Of a stretch of 23,528 bases of DNA, positions 15,392-22,732 are shown in pieces. Made by a program: the position numbers and the translations under genes. The stretch's first letter is position 1; each line of letters opens with the position of its first letter. A model generated the notes under the pieces. That model saw nothing but the letters and a program-made list of their open reading frames with translations. It did not search any database and was not told the DNA's origin. The stretch comes from Flavobacteriales bacterium UBA7690 (GTDB lineage Bacteria; Bacteroidota; Bacteroidia; Flavobacteriales_F; PHOS-HE28). Location of the stretch: positions 731 to 24,258 of the forward strand of contig DLGQ01000046.1 of assembly GCA_002482775.1 (NCBI GenBank). Reading direction: 5' to 3'.

Positions 15392-16240
15392 ATGCAGATC
15401 GATCGCCATAAGGATCTTGAGCCGGAGGAACTCCTGCATGAATATGTGCAACCCGAGCGGCCCGTGATCCTGACCGAAGCCGCCAAGAGATGGAAAGCGA
15501 TCGGGAAGTGGACCCCCGAGTTCTTCCAACAACACTATGGTCGGATCACGTACGAGATCTCGGGGCGGTCCTACACCTTGGCGGAGCAGGTGGACCTGAT
15601 GCGACGATCAAGCACCGAAACGCCCGCGCCATACCCTTACAACCTGGAAGTGGCGGACTACTTTCCGGAATTGATGAACGATCTAGCGCCGCAGCTGGTC
15701 TTCGGGAAAAGCGATCGTGCAATGCACCCGTTGATGCCTCGCGCACTGATCCATGGAACACCGGTGCATGAGGTGTTCTTCGGCAGTAAGGGCTCGTCGT
15801 TCCCCTTTGTGCATTACGACGCGTTGGAATTGCATACGCAGATCACCCAGATCTACGGGGAAAAGGAGTTCGTCCTGTTCCAACCCAGTGACGGCCGATA
15901 CCTCTATCCCCGGGCGGACAATCCGAAGTTCTCCCAGGTGACTGACGTATACGACCCTGATCTGGCCCGCTTCCCGGAATTTCATTCCGCACAACCGATC
16001 CATTGCACGCTCGCCGCCGGTGAAACCATCTTCTTTCCCCGCGGCTGGTGGCATACCACCCGTATGTCGGGACCCAGCATCACCTATGGCCGGATCGTGT
16101 TGAACTCCACGAACTACCAAGCGTACCTGGACGACAAGTATGAACGCTGGAAGAAAGCCGGCCTTCTGAAGGCGGCACTCGCGTATGGTGCGGGGAAGGT
16201 GGTAGGCGGTGCAATGCGCGTGGCTGAGGCTTTTACCTGA
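15392..16240 (+). CDS. JmjC/cupin-8 family Fe(II)/2-oxoglutarate-dependent oxygenase-like protein
   Basis: A 282-residue cytoplasmic protein starting at ATG 15392 (TTG 15386 is in frame but unlikely). The cupin-8/JmjC core carries an intact iron triad pattern: His141 and Asp143 in 'FVHYDALELH', and His221 in 'FFPRGWWHTTRM'. 'QIYGEKEFVLFQPSD' follows the first strand, with a Lys that could bind 2-oxoglutarate. The N-terminus 'PERPVILTEAAKRWKAIGKW' is typical of the family. Such proteins hydroxylate a protein side chain or small molecule. The substrate here is unknown. The next gene begins 5 bases after its stop, so it is probably co-expressed with the regulator. Confidence 0.8.
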   Translation: MQIDRHKDLEPEELLHEYVQPERPVILTEAAKRWKAIGKWTPEFFQQHYGRITYEISGRSYTLAEQVDLMRRSSTETPAPYPYNLEVADYFPELMNDLAPQLVFGKSDRAMHPLMPRALIHGTPVHEVFFGSKGSSFPFVHYDALELHTQITQIYGEKEFVLFQPSDGRYLYPRADNPKFSQVTDVYDPDLARFPEFHSAQPIHCTLAAGETIFFPRGWWHTTRMSGPSITYGRIVLNSTNYQAYLDDKYERWKKAGLLKAALAYGAGKVVGGAMRVAEAFT

Positions 16241-16245
16241 ACCCC

Positions 16246-16860
16246 ATGGAGATGCAAGAGCCGCTGCGGAACGAACAGAACGGGGGAAACCTGTCGATCA
16301 TCATTCGGAACATGGTGTGCGACCGATGCAGGACCGCGGTGCGCCATTTGCTGGAAGGTTCCGGCGTGCGCTATGTCAACGTACAACTCGGCGAGGTGGA
16401 ATTGGAAGAAGCATTGACCCCCTCCCTACGTGAAGCTATCGCAGCAGGGTTGGCCCACCTGGGTTTCGAGCTCGTGGACGACAGGAACGCGCGCACCATT
16501 GAACACATCAAGGCTTCGATCATAGCCCTTTTACGGAGCAATGCCTTGTCCGTGGCACGAAAAGAGAAGCTTTCCGTTCACCTGGCGCGAGAGATCGGCA
16601 TGGAATACTCGGGACTCAGCAACCTGTTCTCATCGGCAACGGGTATGACCATTGAACGCTACCATATCCTACAACGCCTGGAACGGGCCAAGGAACTGCT
16701 GGTCTATGATGAGCTCAGCTTGACGCAGATCGCCGATCAGCTCGGTTACAGCAGCGTTCAACATCTGAGCAACCAGTTTACCCAATACGCAGGCCACACA
16801 CCATCGCACTTCAAACGCCTAGGTACCGAGCGGCGCAAGGCACTGGACAAGGTCCACTAG
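16246..16860 (+). CDS. AraC-family regulator with N-terminal HMA-like CxxC domain
   Basis: A 204-residue transcription factor. Residues about 16-80 have the ferredoxin-like pattern of a heavy-metal-associated domain: 'IIIRNMVCDRC' with C25 and C28 in MxCxxC, then 'VNVQLGEVELEE' and 'LAHLGFELVDD'. Residues about 108-192 are an AraC/XylS double helix-turn-helix ('LSNLFSSATGMTIERYHILQ', 'LSLTQIADQLGYSSVQHLSN'). This arrangement is known among Bacteroidota AraC regulators, many of which keep the N-terminal fold; not all keep the CxxC. With CxxC present, binding of Cu(I) or another thiophilic metal is a reasonable sensor model. It is directly followed by an HMA-membrane fusion gene, its likely target, with a perfect inverted repeat between them. 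Confidence 0.85.
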   Translation: MEMQEPLRNEQNGGNLSIIIRNMVCDRCRTAVRHLLEGSGVRYVNVQLGEVELEEALTPSLREAIAAGLAHLGFELVDDRNARTIEHIKASIIALLRSNALSVARKEKLSVHLAREIGMEYSGLSNLFSSATGMTIERYHILQRLERAKELLVYDELSLTQIADQLGYSSVQHLSNQFTQYAGHTPSHFKRLGTERRKALDKVH

Positions 16861-16862
16861 AA

Positions 16863-16894
16863 TACAGGATATGAAAGACATCCATCATCCTGTA
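16863..16894. promoter_or_regulatory. 8-bp perfect inverted repeat between regulator and HMA gene
   Basis: TACAGGAT (16863-16870) and ATCCTGTA (16887-16894) are exact reverse complements with a 16-nt spacer, placed between the stop of the AraC gene and the start of the HMA-MauE gene. It could be an operator for the AraC protein or a transcript hairpin. The spacing of roughly 24 bases centre to centre puts the two half-sites on similar helix faces, within about one fifth of a turn. Confidence 0.45.
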
Positions 16895-16942
16895 ACAGGC
16901 CGACCATGGGAGGCACGGAGCTTTGCTGCACGAACAACCCCC

Positions 16943-17686
16943 ATGATCCATTCCTATTCCCTCCAAGGGTTAAGCTGTGAGAGTTGTGTTGCCAAAGTGC
17001 GCAGCGCCCTTCAGAATGTGCCCGGCGTTTCCGAAGCAAAGGTCTCTCGCACACCGCCGTTGGCCAGGGTTTCCATGCCCGCGCACATCCCCACTCCCAT
17101 TCTTGCGAAGGCGGTGGCAGCGGCCGGTGCCTATACCTTGACCGATATGATGGGCTACGCCTCAGAGATGGAGGCCCCTTCTGGCAATGTTCCGGTGCAA
17201 GCCGCCTCGAAGGATTCCTTCACGCCAATTTACCTGATCTTCGGCTACGTTGCTGGGGTGGCCACTCTCACGCAACTGCGGAGTGGTGGCTTCGATGCCA
17301 TGGCCTGGATGGGCCACTTCATGGCGGGTTTCTTCCTGGTCTTCTCCTTCTTCAAGCTGCTGAACGTGCGTGGCTTCGCCGAAGGCTACCGCACGTACGA
17401 TGTGGTGGCGAAGCGGGTGCCTGCTTACGGACTCGTATATCCCTTCATTGAACTTACCCTCGGCATTGCCTACCTCGTTGCGCCCATGAGCATACTCACC
17501 AACGCAACCACCTTGGTGGTGATGGGGGTAAGCAGCATTGGCGTGATCCAACAGGTGCTGAAGAACTCACCCTTCCAATGCGCCTGCCTCGGCACCATCT
17601 TCAAACTGCCGTTGAGCAAGGTGACGCTTGTAGAAGACCTGCTGATGGTGGCCATGAGCGCAGGCATGATCTGGCTGATACCATGA
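16943..17686 (+). CDS. HMA domain fused to MauE/DoxX-like membrane protein
   Basis: A 247-residue protein. ATG 16943 is preferred over 16871 because the HMA fold starts at once. Residues 1-70 are a heavy-metal-associated domain with C12-ES-C15 in 'GLSCESCVAKV'. After a linker come about four membrane helices (residues about 94-245) of MauE/DoxX type, with 'FFKLLNVRGFAEGYRTYD' and 'CACLGTIFKLPLSKVTLVED', giving C213 and C215. In the family these membrane Cys pairs are linked to thiol redox, as MauE is for methylamine dehydrogenase assembly. Here a Cu(I)-binding domain coupled to a membrane thiol pair suggests copper delivery or redox control. The next gene overlaps its stop by four bases. Confidence 0.85.
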   Translation: MIHSYSLQGLSCESCVAKVRSALQNVPGVSEAKVSRTPPLARVSMPAHIPTPILAKAVAAAGAYTLTDMMGYASEMEAPSGNVPVQAASKDSFTPIYLIFGYVAGVATLTQLRSGGFDAMAWMGHFMAGFFLVFSFFKLLNVRGFAEGYRTYDVVAKRVPAYGLVYPFIELTLGIAYLVAPMSILTNATTLVVMGVSSIGVIQQVLKNSPFQCACLGTIFKLPLSKVTLVEDLLMVAMSAGMIWLIP

Positions 17687-18003
17687 GTTCCATCCGTCCG
17701 GCGCGCCAGTTCTCCCACCGGACCCAGTCGAAACCCGGATCCGGTAACCCGACCCACACCGACACTTTATTCCGGTCCCTCACCTTCGGCATTTCACTCC
17801 ATGATCGGGACGAGCTTCGCGATATGACGCCCAGGCACAACGAACTCTTGGGGATAGGGAATTGGATCGTGGCAACGGATGATCACGAGTGGCGACCGAT
17901 CGATGCCTGCGGCCTTGAACCCACCCCGGAGAGCGTTTTGAGCCTGTTGGGAGAGTCGGGGATCGAAGCCAGGATGATCAGTGATCTGCCCAGTTGTTGC
18001 TGA
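17683..18003 (+). CDS. Small hypothetical protein ending in CC
   Basis: A 106-residue frame whose ATG overlaps the preceding stop (ATGA at 17683-17686). The N-terminal part (about residues 1-47) is Pro/Ser/Arg-rich and poorly protein-like. From Met48 (ATG 17824) on, 'NELLGIGNWIVATDDHEWRP' and 'PESVLSLLGESGIEARMISD' look folded, and the chain ends 'PSCC'. The real start may therefore be 17824, giving 59 residues. I recognise no family. The terminal Cys pair fits the metal/thiol setting, but nothing more can be said. Confidence 0.42.
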   Translation: MSSIRPARQFSHRTQSKPGSGNPTHTDTLFRSLTFGISLHDRDELRDMTPRHNELLGIGNWIVATDDHEWRPIDACGLEPTPESVLSLLGESGIEARMISDLPSCC

Positions 18004-18045
18004 CCGGGGAAACGCCCTTACAACACATTCGAACAACCACGCCCC

Positions 18046-20046
18046 ATGAAGTTCCATATCGCTCACCGCCTACTTGTGTCATTCGTGGTCATGGGCGGCA
18101 TGGTGACCGGACAGCTGTGCGCACAATCCATAAGTGGCATCATCACAGGTGTGGGCTTGGGTCCATTGGAGAACGTGCGTGTCACGCTTTACAATAGCGA
18201 TACCTCTTCCTTCGGCGAGGAGCGCACCGATGCGCTAGGCGAATACCAGTTCAATGGCGTGGCCGCGGGTTCCTACACGCTCAATGCGAGCCGTGCGGAC
18301 CTGGCCTACGCGCGCATCCCGATCATCACCAACGGCGTGGATCCCATCGCGCAGGACCTTATTGTATCTACCGACACCACTATGGGCCGCTGGGACATCC
18401 TTGTGAATTCGCCGGAGCCTTTGGGGGGCACCAACTTGTGTACGCTGCTACCCGATGGCCGCCTGTTCTATTGCCACAACACCACCGATCCCTTCGTGTT
18501 CGATCCCGCCACCAACCTGCCCACGCTGATCCCCGGCGCGGGGAATGTGCAGGGCTGCGTGGGCCTCGCCATGCGCACGGATAGCGCCATCGTCTTCATC
18601 GGTGGTGCGGCTACGGAAGTGTACGGCCCCGGGACCAAATTTGTGAAGACCTGGAACAGCGGTACCGGTTCATGGAGCGCGATGGCGCCCGTGCTGGATG
18701 ATTTTCGCTGGTACCCCAGTACAACCACTTTGCCCGATGGCCGCGTGCTCACCGTGGGTGGTGGCAATGAGAACAATCCCGAACGCACCAACACCACCGA
18801 ACTGCTCGACCCCAATGCGCTAACAACGACTGTTGTGGACACCATCCAGATCGGCAACGAACAATCACCGATCGTGATGCTCTATGATGGCACTGTGTTG
18901 ATGACGCACCGTCCGCCTCAGGTCTTCGACCCAACGAACGACCAATGGGAGGCGACCGGCGACTTCGTACAAGGCGACCGCATGCCCAACGGCGACCACG
19001 CTGATCACGAACTGGTGATGCTGCCCGAAGGCGATGTGGTGGCCATCGGTTACCGCAGCTTCACACCGGGCGTGTACGGCAACATGGTGGAAGTGTACGA
19101 TGCGATCAGTGGAACCTGGTCCCTTGGAACGAACGCAACGACGGTACGGTCAAGGCCAGAGACCGTTCTACTGCCCAACAAGAAGATCCTGGTGTTCGCC
19201 GGGGAGAAGGAGGACGACACTGACCCCACCCCCACGAACGCGTGGAGCATGACCAAGTTGGCGCATTACTACGATCCGTACACGGCCACATGGCGGCGAT
19301 TGAGCGACATGAACTGGTTCCGCGAGTACCACGCCACCGCCATACTGGTACCCGATGGCCGCGTGATCGTGGCGGGTGGTGAGGGCTCACCGGGGAACGA
19401 GCCGTCGTTCAGTGTGATCGAAGCGTTCACGCCGCCATATCTCTTCAAAGGGATCCGGCCGGTGATCGCCCCGCTCGCCGATCGCGACCTCTCGCGCGGC
19501 CAGTCGATCATGCTCGACTTCTCGAAGACCGATGCGCTCACCAGCGTGGTGCTGCAAGCGCAAACGCTGGTGACCCACATGATGAACTGCGGCAACAACC
19601 GTTTCGTGGAACTGCCCTTCACCTTGAGCAGCTCGCAGGCCATGGCCACATTGCCCACTGATGCGCTCGCCTTGCCCGATGGCTTCTACCAGCTCACCGG
19701 CCTGGTGGACGACATCCCCGCCGTGTCGCAGATCGTGCGGGTTACGGGTGACTTCACGACGACCGTACAAGAGACTTCCGGCAGTTCCGACAACCTGCTG
19801 ATCGTGCCGAACCCGGCTTCCGACCAAACAGCGATCGTTGTTGACACCGACGACGCCGGTCCGGTCGAAGTGATCGGCACCGATGCTTTGGGAAAGGTCG
19901 TGCTCCGCCAACAGGCGCGACTTGCCACCGGCAGGAACAGCATCGCGCTGAACACGGCACCGCTGGCAGCCGGGGTCTATAGCCTTCAACTCTTCACCGG
20001 GCGGGATCGGCTTGCCAACGGCCGGCTCATCATCACCAAGCAGTAG
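18046..20046 (+). CDS. Galactose/glyoxal oxidase-like copper radical oxidase with T9SS domain
   Basis: A 666-residue secreted protein with signal peptide to about residue 27. Residues about 28-105 are a carboxypeptidase-regulatory/CnaB-like beta domain. Residues about 110-465 form a kelch propeller of the galactose oxidase fold, and about 465-565 a GO-like E-set (DUF1929) domain. The AA5 copper-radical residues are all placed: C171 ('VQGCVGLAM') and Y223 ('RWYPSTTTLPDGRV') for the thioether cofactor, Y428-H429 ('FREYHATAILVPDGRV') and H511 ('VTHMMNCGNNR'). Such enzymes oxidise alcohols or aldehydes and release H2O2. The R-W-Y-P context is closer to glyoxal oxidase than to galactose oxidase. 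T9SS domain from 'LLIVPNPASDQ'. It is six bases upstream of the GH30 gene. Confidence 0.88.
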   Translation: MKFHIAHRLLVSFVVMGGMVTGQLCAQSISGIITGVGLGPLENVRVTLYNSDTSSFGEERTDALGEYQFNGVAAGSYTLNASRADLAYARIPIITNGVDPIAQDLIVSTDTTMGRWDILVNSPEPLGGTNLCTLLPDGRLFYCHNTTDPFVFDPATNLPTLIPGAGNVQGCVGLAMRTDSAIVFIGGAATEVYGPGTKFVKTWNSGTGSWSAMAPVLDDFRWYPSTTTLPDGRVLTVGGGNENNPERTNTTELLDPNALTTTVVDTIQIGNEQSPIVMLYDGTVLMTHRPPQVFDPTNDQWEATGDFVQGDRMPNGDHADHELVMLPEGDVVAIGYRSFTPGVYGNMVEVYDAISGTWSLGTNATTVRSRPETVLLPNKKILVFAGEKEDDTDPTPTNAWSMTKLAHYYDPYTATWRRLSDMNWFREYHATAILVPDGRVIVAGGEGSPGNEPSFSVIEAFTPPYLFKGIRPVIAPLADRDLSRGQSIMLDFSKTDALTSVVLQAQTLVTHMMNCGNNRFVELPFTLSSSQAMATLPTDALALPDGFYQLTGLVDDIPAVSQIVRVTGDFTTTVQETSGSSDNLLIVPNPASDQTAIVVDTDDAGPVEVIGTDALGKVVLRQQARLATGRNSIALNTAPLAAGVYSLQLFTGRDRLANGRLIITKQ

Positions 20047-20052
20047 AACCAC

Positions 20053-21681
20053 ATGAGCGCTTCAAGAACCAGGCTCCTCGCATGCATGAGCGTCCTCTGC
20101 ATTGCGGAATTGGACGCCCAGGTGAGCATCACCATCGATACGTCCATCGTGTATCAGCGGATGGATGGCTTCGGCACCTCCGTACGCGTGTTCAACGATC
20201 CGCACATCATCGGTGGTGCCGTATCGGACCCCATCGCCGATGGTCTGGTGATAAGTGCCGCGGAAGAGGATGTGATCCTTGACCTGCTCTATGTGGACCT
20301 CGGCCTTACCCGGGCGCGCTCGGCCACCGGCGAGGATGGTGCCATTGAGAACCCGAACGACAACAGCGATCCGTACGATACCGATACCACACAGTTCGAT
20401 TTCGCTTGGAAGAAGATGGATGCCCACATCGACTACATCTCGCGTGTGGTACCACGAGGCGTGGATACCTGGTTCCCGTCCACCATCAAACTGGAGAATT
20501 GGATGACCGAAGCGGAACCGGCGGAGTACGCCGAATGGGCCTTCGCCATCATCAAGCGCTGGCGGGACCAAGGGGTCGAACTCCCGCTCTATTCCATCGT
20601 GAACGAACCGGGCTATGCGTTCAGCGGGATCTGGTCGGGTGAGTTCCTGCGCGATTGCATCAAACTACTTGGGCCGAAGCTGGACTCGGCCGGCATGATC
20701 ACACGCATCGTGATCCCGGACGACCTCAACGCCAACGAGGCGATCACCCGCGCGCAGATCATCATGGCCGATAGCACTGCGCGTTCCTACGTGGCGGCTT
20801 TGGGCTACCACCTGTACGGGGGCAGCGCGGCGAACAAAACGGCCATGATGCAGCTTGGACTGCAGTACGATGTTCCGGTGTGGATGACGGAGTATTCCCG
20901 GCCGGATGCGTTCGACTGGGGCAATGTGATCCACGATGAGATCGCCAACTACGGTGCTTCCGCAGTGGACAATATGTGGGGCTTTTGGGGAGCCCAGGGG
21001 AATGGTGACGCGAACTACATCTCGCTGAACTACACCGGCAACACCTACACCGGCTACACGATCGAGAAGCACTACTATGTGACGGGACAGTATTCCAAGT
21101 ACGTCCGACCGGGAGCGCGGCGTGTCGAAGCCATCTCCTCGAACACCGACGTGCGCGTTACCTCGTACATCGATGGTACGGGCATGGCGATCGTGGTACA
21201 CAACAACCATGGCGTCCCGCAAACGGTGGACTTCACGACGAACGGCCTGAACGCGGGCGTGCTTGGTGCCGTGCGCACCAGCCTAACGGAGAATTGGGCC
21301 GTGCTGCCGAATACGACGGTGAGCAACGGCATGTTCACCGCCACCTTGCCACCGAACAGCATCACCACCTTCTACACCGAACAACTATCCACCGCGGTGG
21401 AACAGATCGCGGCCGCTACCGCTTCCATGAACGTGTACCCCAACCCCGCTCATGACAGGATCACCGTCCGTCTTTCATCAGCTACCACCACACCCGCAGA
21501 ACTTCTGTTCACCAATGCGATCGGGCAGGTGGTCGTGCGACGCGCAATGCGTCTTGCACCCGGTAAGAACGAAATGATCTTCGACGTCGATGATCTCGCA
21601 CCGGGCATGTACCAATTATTGCTGCGCACGGCTTCAGGCGAGGTGGCGCACACCAAATTGCTGTTGATCGGAACCCGATGA
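20053..21681 (+). CDS. GH30-type glycoside hydrolase with T9SS sorting domain
   Basis: A 542-residue secreted protein with a signal peptide ending LDAQ. Residues about 35-355 form a TIM barrel of clan A GH30 type (glucuronoxylanase/glucosylceramidase-like): 'QRMDGFGTSV' at the start, acid/base Glu185 in 'YSIVNEPGYA', and nucleophile Glu280 in 'VWMTEYSRPD'. Before them, 'YTDTTQFDFAWKKMDAHIDYI'-like spacing fits the family. Residues about 360-445 are the side beta-sandwich ('ISSNTDVRVTSYIDGTGMAI'). The end is a T9SS domain from 'MNVYPNPAHDRITV'. The gene follows the copper oxidase by six bases and overlaps the frame of the next gene by four, so the three are likely one transcript. Substrate (xylan or a beta-1,6-linked glycan) cannot be settled. 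Confidence 0.85.
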   Translation: MSASRTRLLACMSVLCIAELDAQVSITIDTSIVYQRMDGFGTSVRVFNDPHIIGGAVSDPIADGLVISAAEEDVILDLLYVDLGLTRARSATGEDGAIENPNDNSDPYDTDTTQFDFAWKKMDAHIDYISRVVPRGVDTWFPSTIKLENWMTEAEPAEYAEWAFAIIKRWRDQGVELPLYSIVNEPGYAFSGIWSGEFLRDCIKLLGPKLDSAGMITRIVIPDDLNANEAITRAQIIMADSTARSYVAALGYHLYGGSAANKTAMMQLGLQYDVPVWMTEYSRPDAFDWGNVIHDEIANYGASAVDNMWGFWGAQGNGDANYISLNYTGNTYTGYTIEKHYYVTGQYSKYVRPGARRVEAISSNTDVRVTSYIDGTGMAIVVHNNHGVPQTVDFTTNGLNAGVLGAVRTSLTENWAVLPNTTVSNGMFTATLPPNSITTFYTEQLSTAVEQIAAATASMNVYPNPAHDRITVRLSSATTTPAELLFTNAIGQVVVRRAMRLAPGKNEMIFDVDDLAPGMYQLLLRTASGEVAHTKLLLIGTR

Positions 21682-21731
21682 CCCGGTCTTGGCACCTATT
21701 ACTTTCACCCACCAACAAACACACACGGTCC

Positions 21732-22577
21732 ATGGCCCTGAATGCTACCCATTGGAAAGTCCTCGCCGGTATCGCACTTCCGGTCTTCTTGCTTTCCAGC
21801 TTCGCGCCGCCGGGTGAGGACGGCTTGTGCGATTCACCCCTTGTAGGCGGGCACACGGGTGCGCCCGGCGAGTCAAGCTGCACCGGTTGCCATGGCGGCA
21901 CGGCCAACAGCGGCTCGGCGGTGATCGAATGGAACGTGGGTGATGCGGGTACGTATGTGCCGGGAACGTCCTACACCGGCACGGTGAAGATGAAGCGCGT
22001 GGGACGCGAGAAATTCGGCTTCGTCTGTCTCGCGCTGACGGACGCGGGCAACGTGAACCTTGGCGGCTTCGGCTTGCTGGAAACCGTGCGCACCCGCACC
22101 TATGTGGATGACGCGCGCGACTATGTGAGCCATACCCCCTGCGGCGCCGATGCGCAGGATAGCACCGTATGGTCCTTCACATGGCAGGCGCCCGCCACCA
22201 ACGTGGGGCCCATCACCATCTACATGGCGAACCTGGTGGCCAACCATAGCCACAGTCTTGGTGGCGATGAGACCTACACCAGTACCATCACGCTATCGCC
22301 GGCCGTTGGCATCGCGGAGCCGTGGGCTGCCCTGCCGATCATGCTCTATCCGGATCCCGCAACGGACCACCTCATCCTGAGTGCGCCGCTTACTTCCGCA
22401 CCCGGCACCAGCATAGTGATCTTTGACGCGGCGGGCCACCAAGTCTTGCGTCGATCGCTCGCGACAGGTCCGCTTGTGCAAGAACGGATGGACATCAGCG
22501 CGCTCGCACCGGGCATGTACTCCCTGGTGCTGCGCTCCGGGGAGCGAACGGGGGTGCAGCGCTTCGTGAAGGAGTAG
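21732..22577 (+). CDS. Choice-of-anchor V-like protein with CxxCH motif and T9SS domain
   Basis: A 281-residue protein. ATG 21732 gives a proper signal sequence; an in-frame ATG at 21678 overlaps the preceding stop (ATGA) and would add 18 polar residues, so it stays possible. After the signal comes 'GGHTGAPGESSCTGCHGG', with C50-TG-C53-H54, a c-type haem binding motif in the position usual for choice-of-anchor V (Reeler-like) proteins. The beta domain runs to about residue 195 ('YTGTVKMKRVGREKFGFVCL', 'WSFTWQAPATNVGPITIYM'). The last 80 residues are a T9SS domain ('LYPDPATDHLIL', 'LAPGMYSLVL'). A surface electron carrier serving the oxidase is possible but unproven; choice-of-anchor V proteins have no agreed function. 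Confidence 0.8.
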   Translation: MALNATHWKVLAGIALPVFLLSSFAPPGEDGLCDSPLVGGHTGAPGESSCTGCHGGTANSGSAVIEWNVGDAGTYVPGTSYTGTVKMKRVGREKFGFVCLALTDAGNVNLGGFGLLETVRTRTYVDDARDYVSHTPCGADAQDSTVWSFTWQAPATNVGPITIYMANLVANHSHSLGGDETYTSTITLSPAVGIAEPWAALPIMLYPDPATDHLILSAPLTSAPGTSIVIFDAAGHQVLRRSLATGPLVQERMDISALAPGMYSLVLRSGERTGVQRFVKE

Positions 22578-22629
22578 GTAGTGTGCTCTGCAAGCCCGAA
22601 TGGCGACGATCGTGCGTCAACATGAGCGT

Positions 22630-22672
22630 CATGTGCACGTAGCCTGCCGACGTAGGCTGGGCAGGGCACATG
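22630..22672. repeat. Long imperfect hairpin before the TonB receptor
   Basis: CATGTGC (22630-22636) pairs with GCACATG (22666-22672), and CCTGCC (22643-22648) with GGCAGG (22660-22665), leaving a six-base bulge on one side. An alternative inner pairing is AGCCT/AGGCT (22641-22645 with 22654-22658). It lies 53 bases after the preceding stop and could end that transcript or form a leader of the receptor mRNA. No T-tract is present. Confidence 0.5.
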
Positions 22673-22732
22673 CATGCGTATGCCACAATTGAGGTATTGC
22701 AAGGTCGATCCAAGTACGGGAGGTTTGCGCCC

